Origin: Sphingomonas leidyi
Lineage (GTDB): Bacteria; Pseudomonadota; Alphaproteobacteria; Sphingomonadales; Sphingomonadaceae
Assembly: GCF_011761945.1 (NCBI RefSeq)
Contig: NZ_JAASQV010000002.1
Span: forward strand, 186,001 to 250,000
Length of the DNA stretch: 64,000 nt
Direction of reading: 5' to 3'
Made by a program: the position numbers and the translations under genes. The notes beneath the pieces were generated by a model, which saw only the letters and a program-made list of their open reading frames with translations, was not told the origin of the DNA and searched no databases. Positions 17,448-26,888 of the stretch are shown piece by piece. Numbering within the stretch: position 1 is the stretch's first letter; every line of letters starts with the position of its first letter.

Positions 17448-18172
17448 CAGTGCCCCACCGCCTCGCCCTGGCGATGCTTGTCCTCGATCCGCTCGACCAG
17501 CCCGTCCTTGAAATGCACGATGGTATGCGCGAACGCTGCCATGTCGGGCTCGTGCGTGACCATCAGCACGGTGATGCCGCTCGTCTTGTTGAGATCGGTG
17601 AGCAGTTCCATGATCTCCACCGAACGCTCCGAATCGAGGTTGCCGGTAGGCTCGTCGGCGAGCAGCACGTCGGGACTGGTGACGATCGCCCTGGCGATGG
17701 CGACGCGCTGCTGCTGGCCGCCCGATAGCTCGGCGGGGGTATGATCCCACCACTGCTTGAGCCCGACCTTGTCGAGCGCCGCCATCGCCGTTTCGCGACG
17801 CAGCTGCTTTGAATCGCCGCGATAGAGCAGCGGCAGCTCGACATTCTCGAGCGCGCTGGTGCGGGCGAGCAGGTTGAAGCCCTGGAAGACGAAGCCGAGA
17901 TATTTGCGCCGCAGCAACGCGCGCTGGTCCCGTTCCAGCTTCTCGACATGCACGCCCTTGAACAGGAACTCGCCGCTGGAAGGCACGTCGAGGCAGCCCA
18001 GGATGTTCATCGTCGTCGACTTGCCCGAGCCCGATGGCCCCATCACCGCGACGAAGTCGCCGGCCTGGATGTCGAGGTCGATGCCTTTCAGCGCCTGGAA
18101 CTGCGTCGCCCCCTCGCCATAGCTCTTGGTGACGCCGCGCAGGCGGATCAGCGGTGCCTCACTGTCCGCCAC
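17447..18172 (-). CDS. ABC transporter ATPase (MacB/LolD type)
   Basis: 241-residue nucleotide-binding subunit powering the adjacent MacB-like permease. Walker A GPSGSGKS (45-52), Q-loop FQGFNLLARTSALENVELPL, signature LSGGQQQR (149-156), Walker B VLLADEP (169-175), then D-loop and H-loop (MVTHEP). The GTG start at 18172 follows GGAGG by 5 bases and overlaps the adaptor gene by 14 bases; the frame stays open further upstream, but there is no better signal. Downstream junction is TGATG with the permease. Confidence 0.94.
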   Translation of the reverse strand: MADSEAPLIRLRGVTKSYGEGATQFQALKGIDLDIQAGDFVAVMGPSGSGKSTTMNILGCLDVPSSGEFLFKGVHVEKLERDQRALLRRKYLGFVFQGFNLLARTSALENVELPLLYRGDSKQLRRETAMAALDKVGLKQWWDHTPAELSGGQQQRVAIARAIVTSPDVLLADEPTGNLDSERSVEIMELLTDLNKTSGITVLMVTHEPDMAAFAHTIVHFKDGLVERIEDKHRQGEAVGH

Positions 18173-19574
18173 GCTGGCCTCCGGCACCGCCGCCGCCCTG
18201 GCGCCGCTGCCCGCCGGAGCGGCGCTGGCCCGAGCTGCCATCGGCGAGCTGGCCGGTGATGACCTTGTCGCCCGGTTTCAGATTGCCGCCGGTGATCTCG
18301 GTCACGGTGCCGTCGGTGCTGCCGGTCGTGACCGGCACCTCCTGCGGCTTGCCGTCGGCGCCGAGGATATAGACGTTCCGCTCGCCGGCACGGTCGCCGG
18401 TCGCCGTCTTCTGCTGCTGCCCGCCGCCGCCGCGCCGCGGGCGGCTGGGGACCAGCGCGCCGGCGATGCCGCCCTTCGCGCTGCCGCCACTCGCGCCCTG
18501 GGCAGTGGCGGCCGGCGTGAAGCGCAGCGCCGCATTGGGCACGAGCAGCACGTTCTGGCGCGACATCGTCACGATGTCGGCCGTCGCGGTCATGCCTGGG
18601 CGCAGCTGCTCGTTCGCATTCGAGACCGAGAGATCGGCGGCATAGGACACGACCTGGTTGGCGGTCGTGCTCGTGGACGAGGTCGAGGAGCTCGCATCCT
18701 GCACCGACAGGTTGGAACCGACCTCGACGCGGGTGATCTTCGCCGGGAAGGTCTTGCCCGGGAAGGCGTCGACGGTGAAGGTCGCGTCCTGCCCCTCGCG
18801 CACCTGGCCTACATCGGCCTCGTCGATCGCCACTTCCAGCTTCATCTGCGACAGGTCCTGCGCGATCACGAACAGCGTCGGCGTGTTGAACGAGGCGGCG
18901 ACGGTCTGGCCGGGGTCGACCTGGCGCGCCAGGATGACGCCGGTCACCGGCGAGCGGATGATCGCCCGCGTGCGCTGCGTCTGGGCCGAGGACAGCTGGG
19001 CGCGCGCCGACGTCACATTGGCGTTGGCCGCATTGAGATTGGCCAGCGCGCGATTGCGATCGCCGAGCGCGCCGTCCATCTCCGTCTTCGCCGGCACCTT
19101 GCCGCCCGAGAGCCGGCTGACTTCCTGGAAGCGCGCCAGCGTGGCGTTGTTCTGCTCCAGCGTCGCCCGCGCCTGGCCTACTGCGGCGACGTTCGCCGCG
19201 AGCGTCGCCTCGGCCTGCCTGACCTGATCGTCGAACTGCGACGGATCGATCAGCGCCAGCGGCTGGCCGGCGGTGACCCGGTCGTTGACGTCGGCCAGCA
19301 CCTTCACGACCTGCCCCGACAGTTGCGAGCCCACGGTCACCTGGTTGGTCGGCGCCAGCTTGCCGGTGGCGGAGACGGTGACGGTCAGGTTGCCCCGCGC
19401 GACATCGTCGGTGGCGTATTTGACTTCGTTGCTGCTGCCGAAGAAGTGCCAAAGCAGCAGCGCCGCCAGCAGGACGCCGATGCCGATCACGCCCCATTTG
19501 AGCCAGCGCCGCCACCAGGGGCGCGGGGGCGTGCCCAGAAAGGCGTCGAGATTCTGGTTGGGATCAGTTGCCAT
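18159..19574 (-). CDS. MacA-like periplasmic adaptor (HlyD/MFP family)
   Basis: 471 residues: a cytoplasmic N-terminus, one TM (GVIGIGVLLAALLLWHFF, about 28-45), then biotinyl-lipoyl and beta-barrel domains around an alpha-helical hairpin (QAEATLAANVAAVGQARATLEQN ... VTSARAQLSS). Features are GKLAPTNQVTVGSQLSGQVVKVLAD and GMTATADIVT. The C-terminus is unusually Gly/Arg/Gln-rich. It links the outer-membrane factor to the ABC permease. Overlaps of 11 bases upstream and 14 bases downstream place it in a compact four-gene operon. Confidence 0.93.
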   Translation of the reverse strand: MATDPNQNLDAFLGTPPRPWWRRWLKWGVIGIGVLLAALLLWHFFGSSNEVKYATDDVARGNLTVTVSATGKLAPTNQVTVGSQLSGQVVKVLADVNDRVTAGQPLALIDPSQFDDQVRQAEATLAANVAAVGQARATLEQNNATLARFQEVSRLSGGKVPAKTEMDGALGDRNRALANLNAANANVTSARAQLSSAQTQRTRAIIRSPVTGVILARQVDPGQTVAASFNTPTLFVIAQDLSQMKLEVAIDEADVGQVREGQDATFTVDAFPGKTFPAKITRVEVGSNLSVQDASSSTSSTSTTANQVVSYAADLSVSNANEQLRPGMTATADIVTMSRQNVLLVPNAALRFTPAATAQGASGGSAKGGIAGALVPSRPRRGGGGQQQKTATGDRAGERNVYILGADGKPQEVPVTTGSTDGTVTEITGGNLKPGDKVITGQLADGSSGQRRSGGQRRQGGGGAGGQRGGQ

Positions 19575-21039
19575 TCGCAGTGCCGCCTGTGGTGGGAACG
19601 GTGGGGGTGACGCTCGGATCCCAGCCGCCGCCCAGCGCCTGGTAGAGCTGGATCAGCGCCGTCGCCGCGTCCGAGCGCGCCGAGACGACGCCGTTGCGCG
19701 CCGAGATCAGCGCGGACTCGGCCTGGTTGAGCGTAGTGAAATCGGTGAGGCCCGAGCGATATTGCATGCGCGCCAGCAGCGCCTGGTTGCTCGACGCTTC
19801 CAGCGCGACCGCGAATTCCTGCTGGCGGCGCTGCGCCGTCTGCAGCGCGACGATCGCGTTCTCGACATCCTCGAGGCCGGTCAGCACGGTCGACTTGTAG
19901 GCGAGGAACGCACCGTCCGCGGCGGCTTCGGCCGAACGGACCTGGCTGGCGCGGCGGCCGCCGTCGAAGAGCGTCTGCGCGATGTTGGCGAAGAGGCGGC
20001 CGGTGATCACGTCGAAGATCGAGGCGAGCGCGGTGCTGCCCGCATCGATGCTGCCGCCGATCGACAGCTGGGGATAGAGCTGCGCGGCGGCGACGCCGAT
20101 GTTCGCGGTGGCGGCGGCGAGGTTGCGCTCGGCGGCCCGCACGTCCGGCCGCTGGCGCAGCGTGTCGGCGGGAATGCCGGCGGCAACGCTCGCGGGGCCG
20201 GCGGGGATCGGCTTCACCGCTTCCATCTCGGCCTTGAGCGCACCCGGCGCCTGGCCGGTCAGCACGCCCAGGCGCGCGACATAGCCGTTATAGCTGGCCT
20301 CGAGCGTCGGGATCGATGCGGCCAGCTGCGCCCGGCTCGCCCGCGCCTGCTCCTGGTCGAGCGAGGAGACGAGGCCCGCCTGCAACCGCCAGCCGGCGAT
20401 CTGGAGATTTTCGTCCGCGATCCCCAGGCTGTCGCGCGCATTGGCGATCTGCGCCTGCACCACCCGCGCAAGCACATAGTTGCGCGCCGTTTCGGCCTCA
20501 GCGGAGATCAGCACCGTCGCAAGATCATAGCCGCTCGCCGCATAGGATGCCCGCGCGCCTTCCACGCCGCGGCGCACCCCGCCGAACAGATCGACCTGAT
20601 AGTTCGCATCGGCGCCGAGCGAGAAGCTGGTCGCGCCGCCCTGCGAGAAGCTCGTCACCGTACCGTCGGGCAGGGTCGTGGTGCTGGAGCCGCCGCGCAG
20701 CGGCTCGCTGCGCGACACGCCGCCGGAGACGCTGAGGCTCGGAACCAGGTTCGCGCGCTGCTGCACCAGCGACTCCCGCGCCTGGCGGAGCCGGGCCACG
20801 GCCTGGGCCACGTCGAGATTCGCCGCCTGGGCACGCTGTACCAGGCTGGCCAGCATCGGATCGTCGAACCGGGTCCACCATTGGCTCAGGTCTTCCCGGG
20901 CCTTCTGCCCGGCGGAGACGGACCAGCCGTCCGGCACGCCCAGCTCGGATGCGGGGCGCGGATGATAGTCCGGGCCCACCGCGCAGGCGGATAGCGACAA
21001 GGCGAGCAGGATGCTCGGGGTCAGCGGACGATTGGCCAT
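19564..21039 (-). CDS. NodT-family efflux outer-membrane lipoprotein
   Basis: 491-residue TolC/OprM-type exit duct. The N-terminus ends in lipobox LSAC (LALSLSACAVGPDYHPRP), as in OprM/NodT. Two repeated OEP halves follow: VAQAVARLRQARESLVQQRANLVPSL and ENAIVALQTAQRRQQEFAVALE; between them DLFGGVRRGVEGARASY and ...TLFDGGRRASQVR are seen. First gene of the operon outer-membrane factor, adaptor, ATPase, permease, all with overlapping ends. Substrates cannot be predicted; macrolides, siderophores and peptides are all known for MacAB-TolC relatives. Confidence 0.93.
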   Translation of the reverse strand: MANRPLTPSILLALSLSACAVGPDYHPRPASELGVPDGWSVSAGQKAREDLSQWWTRFDDPMLASLVQRAQAANLDVAQAVARLRQARESLVQQRANLVPSLSVSGGVSRSEPLRGGSSTTTLPDGTVTSFSQGGATSFSLGADANYQVDLFGGVRRGVEGARASYAASGYDLATVLISAEAETARNYVLARVVQAQIANARDSLGIADENLQIAGWRLQAGLVSSLDQEQARASRAQLAASIPTLEASYNGYVARLGVLTGQAPGALKAEMEAVKPIPAGPASVAAGIPADTLRQRPDVRAAERNLAAATANIGVAAAQLYPQLSIGGSIDAGSTALASIFDVITGRLFANIAQTLFDGGRRASQVRSAEAAADGAFLAYKSTVLTGLEDVENAIVALQTAQRRQQEFAVALEASSNQALLARMQYRSGLTDFTTLNQAESALISARNGVVSARSDAATALIQLYQALGGGWDPSVTPTVPTTGGTANGN

Positions 21040-21196
21040 GGCACTCTAGATGTTTCCAAAGCCGTTTCGGTTCCAGAAGAATATTGTCGCAGTCTGTCGC
21101 CGGCCATGCCGGATCATGCGCGGAAACATATTCTGCGCTTGGCGTGGCGCGCGGGCTTGGGCAGAGAGGCCCCAACGAAGCGAGGAGCCCGTAGCG

Positions 21197-23136
<1,940 letters not shown>

Positions 23137-23140
<4 letters not shown>

Positions 23141-23640
23141 GCGAGGACCGCATCCGGATCGTCGAGGGGGACATCACCCGCCTCGACGTGGATGCGATCG
23201 TCAACGCGGCGAAGAACTCGCTGCTCGGCGGCGGCGGCGTGGACGGCGCGATCCACCGCGCCGCCGGCCCGGAACTGCTCGCCGAGTGCCGCACGCTGGG
23301 GGGCTGCGCGACCGGCGATGCCAAGCTCACCAGAGGCTATCGCCTGCCCGCCGGGCATGTGATCCACACCGTCGGCCCGGTCTGGCATGGCGGCGGGCAT
23401 GGCGAGCCCGAACTGCTTGCCAGCTGCTATCGCCGCTGCTTCGAGATCGCCCGCGCCCATGGCTTCCGCACGCTCGCCTTCCCGGCGATCAGCTGCGGCG
23501 TCTATGGCTATCCGATCGCGGCGGCGACGGGGATCGCGGTGGCCGAGGCGCGCAGGGCGCTGGCCGGGGATCCCGAGCTCCAGCTGATCTTCGCGACCTT
23601 CGGGGCCGAGGTCACTGCCGCCTATCGCCGCGAATTATAG
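23137..23640 (+). CDS. Macrodomain protein, O-acetyl-ADP-ribose deacetylase-like (YmdB type)
   Basis: 167 residues, a stand-alone macrodomain of the MacroD/YmdB class. It binds ADP-ribose and hydrolyses O-acetyl-ADP-ribose or mono-ADP-ribosylated acidic residues. Motifs: [37 protein letters not shown] (catalytic-loop Asp36), [15 protein letters not shown] and [12 protein letters not shown]. The usual NAAN is NAAK here, a possible substrate-tuning change. Start ATG overlaps the acs stop (ATGA), so it is translated with acetyl-CoA synthetase; released acetate would be an Acs substrate. Confidence 0.9.
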
Positions 23641-23658
23641 CCTGAAACCCGTTGCGAG

Positions 23659-23678
23659 TGTAACTACCCGGCGTTACA
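23659..23678. promoter_or_regulatory. Palindrome upstream of M13 peptidase gene
   Basis: TGTAAC (23659-23664) and GTTACA (23673-23678) form a perfect 6-base inverted repeat with an 8-base spacer. It lies in the 73-base gap between the macrodomain stop and the M13 peptidase start, about 36 bases before the ATG. It is too early and lacks a T-tract for a strong terminator; an operator is more likely. Confidence 0.35.
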
Positions 23679-23713
23679 TCCGGCTAACACAGTCTTTCGG
23701 GGGAATCCTCAAA

Positions 23714-25744
23714 ATGAAGATCAGCAACATGGTGCGTCTCGCCGCCGGCGTGGCACTGCTCGCCGTCTCGCCGGCAATGGCGCAGACCGCCAAGCCGAAA
23801 TATGGCAGCTTCGGCGTCGACCTCTCCGCGCAGAAGCCGGGCGTGAAGCCGGGCGACGATTTCTGGGCCTTCGCGAACGGCGGCTGGAACGACCGCGTCG
23901 AGATCGCCGCCGACCGCGCCTCGGCCGGCTTCGGCACGCTGCTCTCGATCGAGGCCGAGGCGAACGTCCGCGCGATCCTCGACGACATGGCGAAGAATCC
24001 CACCGCCTATGGCGCCTCGGGCAAGCGGGTCGGCGACTTCTATGCCAGCTGGATGGATGAGGCCGGCATCGAGAAGCTCGGCACCGCGCCGCTCAAGCCC
24101 TATCTCGCCAAGATCAACGGCGTGAACAATCTCGACGCGCTGCAGGTGCTGTTCGCCACCGTCGGCTATGCCTCGCCGGTCGAGCTGGGGATCATCCCCG
24201 ACCTCGCCGATCCCACCCATTATACCGCGGTTACCGGCCAGGGCGGCCTGGGCATGCCGCGCGACTATTACCTGCTCGAAGGCGCCAAGTACGACGCGTT
24301 CCGCACGGCCTATCGCGCCTATGTCCAGAAGATCCAGGAGCTGGCGGGCATCCCCGGCGCCGCCGCCAAGGCCGATGCGATCGTCGCGCTCGAGACCGCG
24401 ATGGCCAAGGTCCAGTGGTCGCCGGCCGAAAGCCGCGACATCGCCAAGCTCAACGACCCGCAGACGCTGGCCGGCCTGAAGGCCAAGGCGCCGGACTTCA
24501 ACTGGGCGCTGATGCTCAAGACCGCCGGTCTCGAGAGCTCGCCCAAGGTGCTGATGACGCAGAACACCGCCGTCACCGCGCTCGGCAAGCTGATGGTCGC
24601 CACGCCGCTCCAGGCCTGGAAGGACTATCTCGCCTATCGCTTCGTCAGCGACCATGCGCAGTTCCTGCCCAAGGCCTTCGACGACACCCGCTTCGCCTTT
24701 TATTCGCAGACGCTGTCGGGCGTGAAGGTGCAGCGCGAGCGCTGGAAGCGCGGCGTGCAGCTGGTCAACGGCGCGCTCGGCGAGGCGGTCGGCGCGATCT
24801 ACGTCTCGAAATATTATCCGCCCGCGGCCGAGAAGCAGATGGCCGAGCTGATCGAGAATCTGCGCGGCTCCTACAAGGAGCGCATCGCCGCCTCGACCTG
24901 GATGGACGAGGCCACCAAGCAGAAGGCGCTCGCCAAGCTTGCCGCCTTCGAACCGCGCATCGGCCACCCCGACAAATATATCGACTATTCGTCGTTCAAG
25001 GTCGTCCGCGGCGACCTGCTCGGCAATGCGATGCGTTCGGGCGAGTTCCAGCACGAGCTCGAACTGTCGCGCTTCGGCAAGCCGGTCGACCGCACCCTGT
25101 GGGACATGACCCCGCAGACGGTGAACGCCTATTACAACCCGCTCTCCAACCAGATCACGTTCCCGGCCGCGATCCTGCAGCCGCCCTTCTTCGATCCCAA
25201 TGCCGATCCGGCGGTGAATTATGGCGCGATCGGCGCGATCATCGGCCATGAGATGGGCCATGGCTTCGACGACCAGGGCAGCCAGTTCGGCCCGACCGGC
25301 AAGTTCGAGAACTGGTGGACCGACGGCGCCAAAAAGGCGTTCGGCGAGCGCACCGCAGCACTCGTGGCTCAGTATGACGGCTATGAGGCCATTCCCGGCA
25401 CCAAGGTGCAGGGCAAGCTGACGCTCGGCGAGAATATCGGCGACCTGGGCGGCGTCGAGGCGGCATATGGCGCCTTCCAGAAATACCAGGCCGAGCATGG
25501 CAAGGCGCCGGTGATCGGCGGGTTGACCGGCGACCAGCGCTTCTTCCTGGCCTATGCCCAGGCCTGGCAGACCAAGCTGCGCGAGGACACCGCCCGCCAG
25601 CTGGCACTGACCGACCCGCATTCGCCGGCCGTGTTCCGCGTCAACGGCATCGTCCGCAACGTCGACGCCTGGTACAAGGCGTTCAACATCCAGCCGGGCG
25701 ACAAACTCTACCTCGCGCCCGAGCAGCGCGTGCATATCTGGTAA
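23714..25744 (+). CDS. M13-family zinc metallopeptidase (neprilysin/PepO-like), secreted
   Basis: 676 residues, typical of bacterial M13 enzymes, with a signal peptide (MKISNMVRLAAGVALLAVSPAMAQ) placing it in the periplasm. The zinc site is IIGHEMGHGFDDQG (H512, E513, H516) with the third ligand in LGENIGDLGG (E573). Upstream NAYYNPLSNQITFPAAILQPPFF is the substrate-binding NAYY motif of the family, and the C-terminus DPHSPAVFRVNGIVRNVDAWYKAF is conserved. Cleaves short peptides. A strong hairpin terminator follows at 25770. Confidence 0.95.
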   Translation: MKISNMVRLAAGVALLAVSPAMAQTAKPKYGSFGVDLSAQKPGVKPGDDFWAFANGGWNDRVEIAADRASAGFGTLLSIEAEANVRAILDDMAKNPTAYGASGKRVGDFYASWMDEAGIEKLGTAPLKPYLAKINGVNNLDALQVLFATVGYASPVELGIIPDLADPTHYTAVTGQGGLGMPRDYYLLEGAKYDAFRTAYRAYVQKIQELAGIPGAAAKADAIVALETAMAKVQWSPAESRDIAKLNDPQTLAGLKAKAPDFNWALMLKTAGLESSPKVLMTQNTAVTALGKLMVATPLQAWKDYLAYRFVSDHAQFLPKAFDDTRFAFYSQTLSGVKVQRERWKRGVQLVNGALGEAVGAIYVSKYYPPAAEKQMAELIENLRGSYKERIAASTWMDEATKQKALAKLAAFEPRIGHPDKYIDYSSFKVVRGDLLGNAMRSGEFQHELELSRFGKPVDRTLWDMTPQTVNAYYNPLSNQITFPAAILQPPFFDPNADPAVNYGAIGAIIGHEMGHGFDDQGSQFGPTGKFENWWTDGAKKAFGERTAALVAQYDGYEAIPGTKVQGKLTLGENIGDLGGVEAAYGAFQKYQAEHGKAPVIGGLTGDQRFFLAYAQAWQTKLREDTARQLALTDPHSPAVFRVNGIVRNVDAWYKAFNIQPGDKLYLAPEQRVHIW

Positions 25745-25769
25745 GCCCCCAAGGCTTCGCCCAATGCAG

Positions 25770-25800
25770 CGGCCCGGCAGCGATGCCGGGCCGTTTGCGT
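25770..25800 (+). terminator. Rho-independent terminator after M13 peptidase
   Basis: Perfect 10-base stem CGGCCCGGCA / TGCCGGGCCG closed by a GCGA tetraloop (25780-25783) and followed by TTTGCGTT, 25 bases past the peptidase stop. Confidence 0.8.
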
Positions 25801-25883
25801 TCCTGCACGCGCCTTCCCGGCCCGGCGGCGATCGGGCCAAATCCTGCATTGCAACCGCATGCCCGGGCGCGGCAAAGGGGCGC

Positions 25884-26555
25884 ATGACTCCACGCGAACT
25901 CATCGATACCGCGATCGTCCCCGGCGGGGGCGAGGCGCTGCGGCTGTTCCGCCGCGGGCGCGACTTCATGATCGTGCTCGATCGCAACGAGCTGATGTCG
26001 AGCCGGATGAGCGGTTCGGAGGAAGCGCTGGCGGTGATGAGCTGCGAGCGGCTCGACAACCCGGCGCCGCATCTGCTGATCGGTGGCTATGGCATGGGCT
26101 TCACCCTGCGCGCGGCGCAGGCGGCGCTGGGCCCGGACGCCAGGCTGACCGTCGCCGAGCTGGTACCGGAGATCATCGCATGGGCGAAGGGGCCGATGGC
26201 CGAGCTGGCCGCCGGCTGCCTCGACGATCCCCGCGTCGACGTGGTGCTCGACGATGTCGCCGCGGTGATCGGCCGGGCGCGCGCGACCTATGACGCGATC
26301 CTGCTCGATGTCGACAACGGCCCCGACGGGCTCACCCGCGACGCCAACGACCGGCTCTATTCGCCGCGCGGGCTGCAGAAGCAATGGGAGGCGCTCAAGC
26401 CGGGCGGCGTGCTCGCCGTCTGGTCCGCCGCGCCCGACAACGCCTTTGCCCGGCGGCTGAAGGATACCGGCTTCCAGGTGGAGGAAGTCGCGGTGCGCGC
26501 ACGCAGCAACGGCAAGGGCCCGCGGCACGTGATCTGGTTCGGGCGGAAGCGATAG
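25884..26555 (+). CDS. Spermidine synthase-like methyltransferase-fold protein
   Basis: 223 residues with the class I Rossmann fold of spermidine synthases: HLLIGGYGMGFTLRAAQAALG (nucleotide loop), LTVAELVPEIIAWAKG, YDAILLDVDNGPDG and LKPGGVLAVWSAAPDNAFARRLKDTGF. It lacks the N-terminal beta-strand domain and clear polyamine-binding residues of true SpeE. It is therefore best called spermidine-synthase-like; polyamine aminopropyl transfer is unproven. Start ATG after AAAGGGG. Confidence 0.75.
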   Translation: MTPRELIDTAIVPGGGEALRLFRRGRDFMIVLDRNELMSSRMSGSEEALAVMSCERLDNPAPHLLIGGYGMGFTLRAAQAALGPDARLTVAELVPEIIAWAKGPMAELAAGCLDDPRVDVVLDDVAAVIGRARATYDAILLDVDNGPDGLTRDANDRLYSPRGLQKQWEALKPGGVLAVWSAAPDNAFARRLKDTGFQVEEVAVRARSNGKGPRHVIWFGRKR

Positions 26556-26621
26556 GCACGCGGCTTCGCTACGCCCGCGTCACGATTGCAAATCCCGCAA
26601 TCCAATCCCCAACCCATTGCA

Positions 26622-26690
26622 GTTGCGGAAAGCGCAACCCTGAACCATCTGAGCATGCTGCATTGCAGCAAAGCAATGCTCGCATGAGGG
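26622..26690 (+). promoter_or_regulatory. Structured leader of a 38-aa ORF with mutually exclusive hairpins
   Basis: Upstream of the small ORF at 26698 are three inverted repeats. GTTGCG/CGCAAC lies at 26622-26638. TGCTGCA/TGCAGCA at 26656-26670 is a palindrome with one central base. GCATTGC/GCAATGC lies at 26660-26679. The last two share bases and cannot form together. The ribosome-binding GAGGG (26686-26690) follows immediately. This could be a translational or attenuation control. Confidence 0.4.
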
Positions 26691-26697
26691 TTTCACG

Positions 26698-26814
26698 ATG
26701 TTCTCGCTTATCTCGCTCTTCCTTGCCGCGCGTCGCGAAGTCACGCTGCCGGTCGCCGTTCAGGCGCCGCGCGTCGCCGCCGACGAGCAGGCCGAGCTGC
26801 GCCTCGCCGCCTGA
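26698..26814 (+). CDS. Small ORF, 38-residue peptide
   Basis: The peptide begins MFSLISLFLAARREVTLPVA, then QAPRVAADEQAELRLAA: a short hydrophobic start, a basic pair, then an acidic/Ala-rich tail. The ATG has GAGGG 7 bases upstream. A 12-base perfect terminator hairpin begins 22 bases after the stop. This defined transcription unit (structured leader, Shine-Dalgarno, ORF, terminator) supports a real small protein or a small regulatory transcript. No family recognised. It is convergent with the POT transporter gene. Confidence 0.55.
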   Translation: MFSLISLFLAARREVTLPVAVQAPRVAADEQAELRLAA

Positions 26815-26836
26815 ACGGGCGGCACCGCAGACGCAA

Positions 26837-26864
26837 AAAGGGGGAGCGTCGCCGCTCCCCCTTT
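26837..26864. terminator. Bidirectional terminator hairpin
   Basis: Perfect 12-base stem AAAGGGGGAGCG / CGCTCCCCCTTT with TCGC loop, flanked by A-run and T-run on opposite sides, so it can end both the 38-aa ORF transcript (plus) and the POT transporter transcript (minus, stop at 26889). Confidence 0.85.
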
Positions 26865-26888
26865 CCGTTTGCGCGGAAGGCGCGGCGC

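Noticed and set aside
21052..21134. Inverted GTTTCC/GGAAAC and AGAATAT/ATATTCT pairs upstream of acs
   Set aside because: The arms are far apart (over 40 bases) and short, so chance pairing in a 157-base gap is the simpler explanation.
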